Positions 11,489 through 23,700 of a stretch of 64,000 bases of DNA are shown one piece after another. Under the pieces are notes generated by a model. That model saw only the letters and a list, made by a program, of their open reading frames with translations, was not told the DNA's origin and ran no database searches. Position 1 is the stretch's first letter, and each line of letters starts with the position of its first letter. The translations under genes were made by a program, and so were the position numbers. This DNA comes from Gambelia wislizenii (lineage: Eukaryota > Chordata > Lepidosauria > Squamata > Crotaphytidae): positions 68,851,001 through 68,915,000 of the forward strand of contig JAUMIR010000004.1 of NCBI GenBank assembly GCA_030847615.1. Direction: 5' to 3'.

Positions 11489-11579
11489 CTAAAGCAGGAA
11501 GCCGCCGCCACCACAGTCCCAGTGAGAGCGCTTAGGCTGTTGTTCCCCGCCGGACTCTTTTCGTTGCTGCACCGCGAGT

Positions 11580-11600
11580 ATGGCTGCGCCCAGGCTGTGA
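11580..11600 (+). promoter_or_regulatory. Short upstream ORF in the EIF2D leader (6 codons + stop)
   Basis: ATG GCT GCG CCC AGG CTG TGA encodes MAAPRL. The start context is strong (A at -3, G at +4), better at +4 than the main start (T). It is the only ATG between about 11480 and the main start. The spacer from the uORF stop to the EIF2D ATG is 118 nt, long enough for reinitiation. This assumes that transcription starts upstream of 11580. Confidence 0.6.
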
Positions 11601-11718
11601 GGGAAAGAGGGAGGTCTTTGCTGAGCCTCGGCATTCAGCCCACAGACGCCGGATTCCAATCTCCCGCATTGATTGTTGTCGCCGCTCGCCACTTGAAAGG
11701 CTTGGGATTTCTTTGACC

Positions 11719-11774
11719 ATGTTTGCCAAAGCCTTCAGGGTGAAATCCAACACGGCTATCAAAGGGTCTGATAG
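11719..11774 (+). CDS. EIF2D: EIF2D coding exon 1 (aa 1-18)
   Basis: Begins at ATG 11719 (context ACCATGT) and encodes the family-typical start [18 protein letters not shown]. It ends after two bases of an Arg codon at a gtgaga donor (11775), and exon 2 supplies the third base. It lies in the CpG-rich promoter region, and the 5' UTR is contiguous with it. Confidence 0.96.
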
Positions 11775-14700
11775 GTGAGATTTCCCGCCCCCCCCAACGT
11801 TTCCTTTTATTCCAGGTGTTTCTCTTCACCATTAATTCCTTAAGGTGATGTAAAAGGGAGTGTTTTCGGAGTGTGGGGAATCATTAGAATCATAGAGTTG
11901 GAAGAGACCTCAAGGGCCATCCAGTCCAACCCCCTGCCATGCAGGAATTAAAAAAAAAATCAAGTTGTGGATGGTGAAATCCGTGGATGATGATAATAGT
12001 AATCATAATCATAATCATAAAATTTATTTCTATCCCGCCCCTCTGCAACGCAATTGGGGCAGCTTACAATATACAAACTCCATAATTGCAGTACTGTAGC
12101 CTACCCACCCCTTAAAATAATATTTAATTAAAAAGGATTAAAAACATACAATAATTAAAAATATATTAAATTTAAAAAAATTAAAACATACAATAATTTT
12201 TTTTAAAAAAAAATTCCAATGGCAGCTCAAAGGGAATTGACAGCCGAGTCTTGGGCTGGGATAGTTATTCAGGAAAGGCCTGCCGGAAAAGATCCGTCTT
12301 GACAGCTGGATAGCAAGGACCTACTGTAGGATGATACGTAGATAATATGTGGATTATCTTATAAATTAGAAACTGAGTGAGGTTGCAACAGGGAAGTAAA
12401 TAGCTTAAGAATGCATAAAGAAAGCATATAAAAATAAATTTATATATCAGATACTATTCTTTTTGGAGCAAGCATTTTCAGAATATTTCATAATCTTTGA
12501 GTTATAAAGACTTGAATATTAAGTCCAAGAGTGATATATACAATTAAAGTGACATTTATTTTATCATGCTCCTTTCCTGCTTTATGTAAGATTCCCAGTG
12601 TAAGTATTAACAGATAACTATCTCTCACAAATATGCTTTGGGATCAATAAATAGGTGGAGTTGCCTCCTTTGGAGGTTTTTATACAGAGGCAGGTTGGCC
12701 ACTGGGTCAGGAGTGCTTTGATTGTGTATTCCTACAGGGCAGAAGGCTGGACTGGATGGCCCATGTGGTCTCTTCCGATTCTATGATCTTGGGTGTTGGT
12801 TCCCTTGCTTTGGACCTGTCTTCCTTGAGATTTAGTAGCTAGGTCATCTTTTGGAAGCTAGGTCATCTTTTCGAAATCATCACAACTACCTGTAGCATCA
12901 CTAAGACTGGTGTCATCCCTTCCCCCCAACAGTGTCTCCTGGTGTGCTTTGCCCTCTCCATACCCCCACCATTGTTTTTATCCCCATTTCCTCCAGAGAG
13001 CTCAAGGCAACCTGCATGTTTCTCTCCTCCCCACTTTATCCTCATAATAACCATGTGAACTAGCTTAGATGGAGAGTGACTGGTCTGTGCTCACCCAGTT
13101 GGTTACTTGCTTCAGTATGTACTAGGACCTAAATTTTCCCAGGTGCCAATACAGTACTCTGACCACTACACCGCACTTGAGCAGGTGTCTGTTGCATGTA
13201 ATGAACAAAACAAAACAAAATACTCCTTGGATATACATACAAATAGACAAAATGCTTTGGGTATTCCTGCAAGGCAGGGGGTTGAACTAAATGGCCCTTG
13301 TTGTCTCTTCCCACTATTGTATGGTTTTTTGCACCTTGCTTTGATGAGGTGACGAGGATTTATGGGACACTACATAAAATTCTGTATATTGAAGAGGACG
13401 ATGTACTTTGAAAATGGCATCTCAGGCTAATACCTTCCTCACCATAAATGCACTCTCAACAAGTGCATTGCACGGAATGCAAAGGTTATCACTTAGTTTG
13501 TCTGAATTTGTTTGTCTTCACAGTGATTCAAAGTTATGAATAGGGATCATCTGATTTGTATATTTGGAGGGCCCTTTAAGGTTTTCTTTAACATGAAACA
13601 ACTTACCTCTTCTAATTTTATTGAACCTTTGTTTATTACTGTTAAACTGCGGTCAAGGCAATTAAGTGACAATAATTGGCAGTCTGTCTGTCTCAATTCT
13701 GCAATAAATTATAGTAATCTCATAGTTTTCCACATGGAATGCAGAAAACATATTAAAGGTGTAGCACTTGGATTGGTCTCTGCCTATCCATCCTCCTTTT
13801 CAGCTCATGAAACACTAATTTCAACACACAATTATTCCAAATGGAAATATACCTCCATAACATATTTTGATCAAGAGGAATTTTAGACTTTATAGCTTGA
13901 ATGTACTATTACAGAACTTTAGGCAATTTGGGTAGGAAACGTTTCTGCTTCTCAATTTACAGTGCCTTACGTTTGCTATACTCAAGTTAAAATATACAAA
14001 CAAATGAAGACTGTAACATTCAGCTAGTAGATTCTCATTCTCCTATACTTTTCCTCCTCCACTCACCAGTCATAACTGTAAAAGGTATAGTGCAGCCACC
14101 TCAAATGCCATACACACATGTGGAGGAAAATATTCTCTGGGTGGTGATATTGAACCACATCTAATTTAATGGTTTCTGTGAGTGTAGGGACTGTCAAGCA
14201 AGCCAAAATATGTGCAAAAGAGCACAGGACTGGGACTTTACCCTCCACAATAAGCCCCCCTCCCAGTATACACCCACACATTCTAGAGATGATTTTCTGT
14301 GCTAAGGAGGGCGATTCTGATAGATCCAATGGTGAATTTTCTGCTTCAGGACATTTGGGTGGCTACACCATTGCAAAAAATGCCACCCCTCTCCCAACTG
14401 GAATTAGTCAGAAGTCCAGTCTTGGTTTTGAACAATAGGTATTTTAAAATGTTCAATAATAGGTATTACACTGCAACATAGTTGAAAGGTAAATTGCCTT
14501 TCCTGGTGTTGGGGACCACACAAGTAGGCTGAGAACTGCATGTGGCCCAAGGCTGTACTTTGCAAACTGAAGTGGGTGAAATTTCAGGATGAGACTACTT
14601 CAGGTGATCTGTGAATTAACACATGTGTGATTGACTTTGGCAGGAGGAAACTGCGAAGTGATGTTGCTACAGCATTTCCCTCCCTCACTTCTGAACAGTT

Positions 14701-17700
14701 ATCTGAGATTGTGCCAAATAAAGAGGAGTTGAATGTCATTAAACTGTACATTCACAAAGGAGACACTGTTACAGTCTATGCCAATGTGAAGAATCCAGTC
14801 CTTTTTGAAGTGGAGAAGACAATGTATCCCACAGGTAGGAAAAGATATTACAATGGGCAGTTTGTTATTCTGGGATGGGGAAAAATTTAATTGGGTTTCA
14901 CTTTTGATTAATTGTATCATAATTTTAAGTCTACTTTCTACATGGAAAGAGTGTTCCATTACTTCTCCGTTACATTATATGTGTATTTATGTTCCTGCAA
15001 GTCACCTGTTGACAGATGATGACCCCATGAATTTCCTAGGACTTTCTTAGGCAATGAATACTCACCGCTGGTTTACCATTGCCTTCGTCTGAAATATTGC
15101 CTACAGCACCTGGTATTCCTTGGCAGTCTCCCATCCAAGTACTAACTAGGGCTGACCCTGCTTAGCTTCCTAGATCAGACAGGATCTAGTGCCTTCAGGA
15201 TATTTAGGCCTATGTAAATATGTTCACTCAGAGACTGGTGGCATATGCTACTCCTGAAGCATCATTTTATTATGAAACTCCTTAGAGTCCTGACCTGTGG
15301 CATGGGTGGACAATTTATCTGTAGAACCTGTATATGCTTGCCAGCATTCTGAGGTCTTGAGGGCCTTTGCCACTCCTCTCAGATATTTTTGCCTTTAAAA
15401 ACCATTTGCATCTATTAAATTTCCTTCCCTGATACAATTTCTGTTTTTCCTTTTCCTTATGCATTGAATCTTTCTTGCGAATAGATTCTTTTCTTTCTGG
15501 ATAAATAAGAAAAGGTCCTGATGAGTAGGAGACTTCCATATTAGTCCATTTAGTAGACCATAGATCGTTAGAAACTGAAGTTGGGATGTGTGCTGTGAAA
15601 CTGATAAATAAAATGAATGACTAGAAAATTGAAGTAGCATTAATAATTGTACATTCTGAGAAATGAGGAAGAAATTAAGACAAGGAATGTGTGTAAGTGA
15701 TTGAGTAATGCAGAAGGCTTTTTTTCTTTCTCTCTCTTTGGGATAGTTTACACTCTGTGGTCTTATCCTCACCTTCTCCCTGCCTTTTCCACATGGCCGC
15801 CTGTGTTGCATAAATTAGCTGGAGGAGCAGGTAAGGAGGTGGAACTGAAATCCTCACAGAGAGTGCATGGTGTGGTTGGGCATAATGCATTACAAAAGGG
15901 ATGGGCAAGGTCAGAGGGGCTGACAGAACGTATCTCCTCATATGAATCTCTCTGGACCCTGAGGTCCTCATGAGAGGCCCTTCTTTTGTCCCACCATCTT
16001 CACAGATATGATTATTGGGAACACGAGAGAGAGCCTTTTTAGTGGTAGTCCCTGGGCTCTGTAACTCCCTTCCTTAGGAAATTAAAATGGTCCCTCCTTG
16101 TTGTCTTCCTGTTGGTAGGTGAAAGCTTTTTTCTTCCCAACAGGCTTTTCGATGTGAAGGTTTCTAAGGAAACCTTCAGAGGGTGCTATATTGTTTTAAA
16201 TGTTGCTGTTTTAAACTGCTTTTTGTACTTTTTGTTTTAAGTTATTTTAATTTTGTTAATAGTTTAATTCTGTTTTAATGTTGACTTTATATGTTTTTAA
16301 CTATATTGTACAGTAATTTTAATTTGTAAATCACCTTGAATCCTAATCCTTGGGGAAAAGGTGGAGTATAAATAAAGATATTAATATTAATAATAGATTA
16401 TGTTTGATCTAGGGTGTATCTTTTCCCTCAATTTTTGCTATTTTTTTTAAAGCTGAGAATTGAGGAGAAGGGGGTGACTGCTTGGAAAAAAATTGCTGAG
16501 ATCCTAATTAATGTACTTTTCTACAGATCTAATGCTCCCAGGGGTTATAGTGCCCTCTTGTGGTCTTCCTGAGGTAGATCGTGGTACTCTCTGCACTATT
16601 ACCTTGGCAGGAAATAGGTATGATTTCTCTTGAAAACAAATGTGTTTTGGAACTTTGCAGATGGATCTATATTGTTTATTTTGAGAAGGCAAACCAAAGA
16701 TTAAAGCCACCTGTGGCCAACAGAAGAACAAGTTGAGGCTGAGCAAATTGTTCTGGAAAAAGTTCACAAGAATGTTTTCAGGTTTTGTTTTCAAAGGGAT
16801 TGCACTCTTTGTCTATTCCAGCAAAGTAACAAGATACTTTTAATGGCACTTTTAGGACTGACATATTTATATTTAGTTCTTCTTTAAATTTTGTAGATGT
16901 GAAGACTGTACTTTGCTTTGGTTCTAAGCAAGTTTACATTTAAGAAACATACTTGAAAGCCCTTACTATTGCTTTTTCTTGGTTCTCTTTTACATCTCTT
17001 GAGCTCTTTTCCCCAACTGCTGTTAGCTCTTCTGAAAAAGTATTGTACTAAAATGCAAAAAAATATATATTTTCTTTAAGAGTTGAGTTAGGTTCTGATC
17101 AGGCCTGGAAAGCAGAAAAGCTTCTCATACTTACCTGTGAGTTTAGAGCAAATGTTTCAGTTGGGTTTGCTCATAGTAGCTATGTAGGTGCATGTGGATG
17201 AATGTGGACAGGTAAAGCTGCTTCATACTAAGTTCATTTGTCCACCTAGTCCAGTATTACCATGTTGACTTTTAGAAGTTTTCTAGGTTCACATTTATTT
17301 CAAGTCATTGCTGATTTATGACACCCTATGGCAAACTCATCACAGAGTTTTCTTAACAGAATTTGTTCAGAGGGTTTTTTTCCCCTTGCCTGCCTCTGAG
17401 GGTGAGAGAATGTGACTTCCCCAAGGTCACCCAGTAGGTTTCCATGGCTGAGCGGGGATTCAAACCTTGGTTTCCAAGTGTCTTAAAAACCACTATACCA
17501 CACTGGCTCTTTTCCAGCTCTGCTACTTGATATCTTTCAATTAACATTCCAGAAGTTTAATCTTGGTTCTTCTCTGTGAAAAGTAGATATTCTACCATTG
17601 AGTTATTGCTTCTCTGTGAAGGCAGGGAATTACAAGATGCATTTCTTTGTAGTAACCCCACTTGGAAGTCTTCTTTTGAAGACTTTTTTTGAAGAGACAC

Positions 17701-20700
17701 TTTTGAAGTGATTTGCCAGGTGCAGAGATTAGACTTGTGTCTCACCTTTCCTTTTGTTACAAGCAAGTGTGTCTGGCTGTTTTCTGCTTATTGCATTTTA
17801 AAGACAGGGGAAATAGGGGGAAATAGCATTGCTTCTAATTGGTATTCAAATCTCCTGATGTTTGGATCTGATCCTAACCAACAGGGGTGACCTGGTTAAT
17901 GGGGTGCAAGTGGTGGGATCCTTAGATGAGAGTGATCATGTTCTCTTGGAGTTGGTTATACAATGGAAAGGAGAAGCCAGGCATAGTCAGGCACACATTC
18001 TAGACTTTAGGAGAGCTGATTTCAATAAACTCAGGGAAATACTGGAGGTGATCCCATGGTCAGGAATACTAAAAGAGAAGGGACTTCAAGACGAATGGGA
18101 CTTTCTCAAAAGGGAGATACTGAAGGCACAATTTCAAACAGTACCAATGAGGAGTTAAAATGGGAGGTGTCTCAAGAAACCAGGACGGATGACTAAAGAA
18201 CTTTCAGTGGAGCTAAGTTTTAAACGGAACATGTATAGGAAATGGAAAAAGGGGGAAATCACCAAAGAAGAATTCAAACAGATGGCGAACATGTGTAGGA
18301 GTAAAGTCAGAAAAGCTAAAGCGCAGAATGAGCTCAGGCTCACTAGAGAGGTTAAGAACAATAAAAAGGGTTTTTTTGGGGTATGTCCGCAGCAAAAGGA
18401 AGAAGAAGGAAATGGTAGGGCCACTATGTGGAGAAGATGGCAAAATTCTAACAGGGGACAGAGAAAAGGCAGAATTACTCAACACCTTCTTTGCCTCAGT
18501 GTTTTCAGAAAAGGAAAAGGGTGATCAACCTGAGGATAATGGAACAGAGGACACAGTAGGGGAAATCCAGCATAGAATATGTAAAGGGGTAGTACAGGAA
18601 TACCTTCTTAATCTAAATGAATTTAAATCTCCAGGACCAGATGAGCTATATCCAAGGGTATTAAAAGAGCTGGCAAATGTAATCTCAGAGCCATTGGCAA
18701 TAATCTTTGAGAACTCCTGGAGAACAGGAGAAGTCCCAGCAGACTGGAGGAGGGCAAACGTTCCCATCTTCAAAAAGGGGAAAAAAGAGGATCCCTAGAA
18801 TTATCGTCCAGTTAGTCTGACATCAATACAAGGGAAGATTTTAGAGCAGATCATTAAACAGAGAGTCTGTGAACATTTAGAAGGCAATGCCATAATCACA
18901 AAAAGTCAACGTGGGTTTTAGAGAAGCAAGTCATGCCAGACTAATCTGATCTCTTTTTTTGATAAAATTACCAGCTTGGTAGATGAAGGGAACACTATGG
19001 ATATCGCATACCTTGATTTCAGTAAGGCCTTTGACAAGGTTCCCCATGATATTCTTGCAAACAAGCTTGTAAAATTTGGACTAGACAAGTTCATTGTTAA
19101 ATGGATTTGTAATTGGTTGACCGGCCGAACCCAAAGGGTGCTCAGCAGTGGCTCCTCTTCGTCTTGGAAAGATGTGACCAGTGGGGTGCCACAGGGTTCT
19201 GTCCTGGGCCCAGTGCTATTCAACATCTTTATCAATGACTTGGATGAGGGAATTAGGGGCATACTTATCAAATTTGCAGATGACACCAAATTAGGAGGAG
19301 CAGCTAATACCCTAGAGGACAGGATCAAAATTCAAAATGACCTGAATAGCCTAGAAAGCTGGGCCAAAGCTAACAAAATGAAATTCAATATGGAGAAATG
19401 TAAGGTACTGCACTTAGGGCGGAAAAACACAATGCATAGATATAGGATGGGGGAGACCTAGCTGAATGATACTACGTGTGAAAGGGATCTAGGAGTCCTA
19501 GGGCAGGAAAGCCCGAAGGAGGCTTGGGGGGGCCTTCCGAATGTGATCGCAGGGTGGCCATCCAGCATGCCATCCACGTGGCCATGGAGGCCTATTCCCA
19601 GACTTTGGATTCTTGCTGGAGCGATAGCCATGGGGGGAACTAAGTCAGGCTTCAAGAGTGTCCACTTTAGGGAGGAGTCTCCAGACCCTCTTCCAGGCTC
19701 ATCGTCAGTGGGCTGCCACCCCTCCCAATCCAACAAGGAGTCCTGGTCTGGAGGCAAGCGGGATACCCCACAGGATTCAGCCGTGGCTGACCTCCTTGCG
19801 CATGTGATACACCTACTGCAGGCAAAGGAGAAGGACCCCGCAGACAGGGTGCCTAATCCTAAACCCGGCTCCAGCATCACCCAAAGGCATAAACAAAGAG
19901 AAAGGCGTCCCCCTCTACCCATTCCTCAGAAGGAGGCTGAGATGACGAATTGAATTTCATGGAGGAGGAAGACTCAGAGGGGGATCTTTCAGTTCTTCTT
20001 GAGGAAAAGGAGCAAGGTGAATGGTCAGAGGAAGACACACCCCAAACAGAGGGAACAGAGCGCCTCTTCCATTTGGAGGACCTCTCTTCCCTACTGGCTG
20101 GGGTGTCCTCAGTCATGGGTCTTCCCTCAACCCAGTCCTGAGACTCCCACGTGCAAGCTGATTTCAGTGAGAGGGCCACTACTGTTCTGAAGCTACCTAA
20201 GGCTCAGGGGACAGAAGTTCCGCTCCCATTGTTCTTCATGAAAATCATAGAGGTGGAACGGGACAAGCCTATGCAATCTAAGAAGGGTACCCTAATGGCC
20301 CAAAAGCTTTACAAGCCTCCTCAGTCCTTCATGGACAAGTTACAGGTCCTCGTTGTTGGCTTCTATAGTTTCGGTGGCTTCTATAGTTTCGGCATCTGTA
20401 GCACTGAAGGAGGGGGAGGGGTTCCTTAAGGACCCCGAAGAAAAGAGGATAGATAACTCTTTAAAAAAGAACCACGAGGCAGCATCATTCTCATTTAGAG
20501 CCTCTACAGCAAGGGCATCCTTACTCTGGATTGAGCACGTCCTACAGTTACGTCCTCTGGATCGCCACTTATTACAACGGGAGCTGTCAAAGGTATACAT
20601 GAGCCTCCAGTACATCGCGAACACCACTTTGGTGTTCCAGGTCTATGGCCTTACTTCCAGGTCTATGGCCTTAACTGCCGTGGCCAGGAGATCAAGTTGG

Positions 20701-23700
20701 CTTCGCCACTGGGATGTGCATGCTCATGCCAGGGCGAACCTTTCCACTAAGCCTTTTTGCAGCCCCTCCCTATTCGGGGAGGAGGCTCTAAAAGACATCC
20801 TGATGGAAACCAAGGATAAAAAGAAGGTCATGCCTTCACTTTCTAAGAAGTCAGACAAGAAAAACGCCAGGAGGTTTTTTCAGTCCGGCTCCTCCTTCAG
20901 GGCCGCTAGAGGGCTCCCCAGACAAAGGGATTTTCATCCCTTTCATCCTTCTTCACCCAGATAATCCTTCTCCTCCAAGCAGTCTGGATTGGCTCATTCG
21001 CAATCCAATTGCAGAGGAGGCTCCAACTCCCAGAGGGGAGGTGGTCGACAGCAATACTGACTCACATTCAGCTCCTGTAGGTGGTCGTCTCCAACTTTTT
21101 CATCAGGCATGGGAGACATCAACCTCAAACAAGTAGATTCTCGCAACTATCTCCCAAGGCTACCACCTACAGTTCGATACCCTTCCAACAGGCAGGTTCG
21201 TTCCCTCAAACTTTTCAAGAGGCTCCGCAAAGAGAAAGACCCAGAAGGCAGGGTAAAGCACCTTCTATGGTCCAAGGCAATAGAACCGGTTCCACCCTCA
21301 GAGGTTCTGCAGGGTTTACTCCATCTTCTTCACCGTTCCAAAGAAAGGGGGAGACGCACGGTCGATACTCAATCTGAAGCACACCGAGAGCCTCATTTAC
21401 AAGTGATTTTGAATGGAAACATTGTCATCCGTAAGAGAGGCCCTGCAACTTGGGGACTTCCTGGTCTCCTTGGATCTGGTGGAAGCCTATCTACACATTT
21501 TAATCTCGGAAAGTAGCAGACGTTTCCTCAGATTCGTGGTGGATCACCACCACTTCTAGTTCAGGGCATTACCCTTCGAGCTCGCCTTAGCCCCAAGGGT
21601 GTTCACGAAGATACTGGTGGCGGTAGTTGCCTGGCTCAGACGGCAGGGCATCCACCTTTACCCCTGTCTAGACAACATCCTCCTCAGGGCCCCCTCCAGG
21701 AAGAAAGCGGAGGAGGACCTGAGAACCACGATCCGCTGTCTGCAGGATCACGGTTTTCTGATCAACTTCAAGAAGAGCTCCCTGGAACCCTCTCAGTCCA
21801 TCATACATCTGGGGATAAAGATTGACGCCAAGTCAGGGATGATATTCCTGTCAAAGGAGTGCCAGCAAGGAATCAGGAAAGAGGCCTATCTAGTCCTCTC
21901 GAGATCAAGGGTTCCACTAATGGAGCTCTCTCGGCTCCTAGGTCTCATGATATCCTCCATCTCAATTGTCCCCTGGGCCAGATTCCACTCTCGCCCTCTA
22001 CAGGCATTCCTGAACTCGTATCAGCCGCAGATTTCAATCAGAACACCGTTACTACTCTGCCTGCCTCGGATGGTCAGGTCCTCCATTCATTGGTGGACCA
22101 AGAGCCGGATCCTTGTCAGGGGATTCCCCTGGACTCCATCACACCAGGCCACAGTGGTATCAGATGCAAGTCTGCCCGGATGGGGTGCCTATTGCCAGGG
22201 AAACCTGGCACAAGAAACCTGGAGCTTGGAAGAAAGATCCCACAGCATAAATTGGCTGGAACTGAGGGCAGCCCATCTGACACTCCTACACTTCAAAAAC
22301 ATTCTAAGGGGAAAACACATCAGGGTCCTCACAGACAACACCACAACATGCTTTTACATTGCCAAACAGGGCAGCATGAAGTCGAAGTCCTTGCAAAGGG
22401 AAGCAACCTCCTGTTCAAGTGGGCGGAAAGGACAGTGGTGTCCATATTGGCCCAACACATCCAGGGGACAACCAACCTTCAGGCAGACTTTCTCAGCAGG
22501 CAAGAGGTTCTCCCAGGGGAGTGGTCACTGCATCAAGAGGTATTCCACCAGTTAGAGACCAGGTTCAGCAAGATGGAGGCAGACATGTTCGCCTCCCTGC
22601 ACAACGCGAAGCTTCCCAGGTTCTTCACCTGCTATTATCACAGTCAAGCGGAGGGGATGGATGCCCTTCAGGTGCTGTGGCCCCAGGGGCTCCTGTATCT
22701 CTCCCCTCTTTCCGCTGATGGCCAAAGTCATCAGGAAAGTGAGGGAGGAGACAGCAAGTGTAGTACTAATTGCACTGTATTGGCCAAGATGACCCTGGTT
22801 CTTGGACCTGATGGAATTGACCCAGGAACAGCCATGGCGGCTTCCCCAGAGACTGGATCTTCTGGCCCAGAGTCCACTGCTTCACCCAGATATCCAGTGG
22901 CTAAATCTAGCCGCATGGAAGTTGAGCGCTGAGCCCTAAGGCTTTGTGGCTACGAAGGGTCAGTGATCTCTACCATTCTGTCTTCGCGGCGTCAGTTGAC
23001 TAACAGAATCTATGAGGCCACCTGGAAGGCCTTCCAAAAACGGTGCACATCGAGGAGAATTGACCCGGAGGCCGTTTCAGTTAAACATGTCCTGGCATTT
23101 TTACAAAAGGGCCTTGACTTAGGCCTCAGGCCGAACACCCTGAAGAGACAGGCGGCAGCCCTGTCTTTGGTAATTCCAAGGGCAAGGGGACAGTCCTTGG
23201 CCTCATACCCTCATGTAAGGAGATTCCTGCAAAGGGCTTCAACCTTGGCTCCCTCCACCAGACATGGTTTCCCATCTTGGAGCCTCCTGCTAGTACTCTG
23301 CCAGCTGACAAAACCTCCATTCAAGCCCCTGCGTAAGGTGTCCCTCAGGGTCCTGACGTTGAAGGTGGTGATCACCTCAGACCGCAGAGTATCAGAACTA
23401 TCTGCTTTGTCGGTCAGGGAACACCTATGTGTCTTCAACGAGGACCACGTCATCCTTAGGACAGATCCATCCTTCCTTCCTTCCAAAGGTAGTTTCATCG
23501 TTCCACCTTCCCCAGGAACTGATCCTCCCTTCCTTCTGCCCAAATCCAACCCATCCCAGGGAAAAAGCGTGGCACAAATTGGACATATGGAGGGCCCTGA
23601 AGATCTACACCAAGAGGACGAGTTCCTTTAGACGTTGCGACACACTCTTCCTCTCATTCAGTCCAACCTCAATGGGGCTTAAGGCTTCTAGACAAACCAT

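Larger units (their letters stand above)
11330..11718 (+). promoter_or_regulatory. EIF2D: EIF2D CpG-rich promoter and 5' UTR
   Basis: This stretch is clearly richer in CpG than its surroundings and leads straight into exon 1. It has no obvious TATA box. It holds a perfect CRE palindrome (11481-11488), a TOP/TCT-like pyrimidine run CTCTTTTC (11555-11562) and one upstream ATG (11580). The start site is inferred, not shown. A start near 11557 would put the CRE about 70 bp upstream and give a leader of about 160 nt. A Penelope/MITE composite ends about 140 bp before the CpG-rich block. Confidence 0.75.

Noticed and set aside
13536..13886. 116-codon ORF in intron 1 as an extra exon
   Set aside because: No domain, no matching splice signals, and not in the conserved EIF2D structure.
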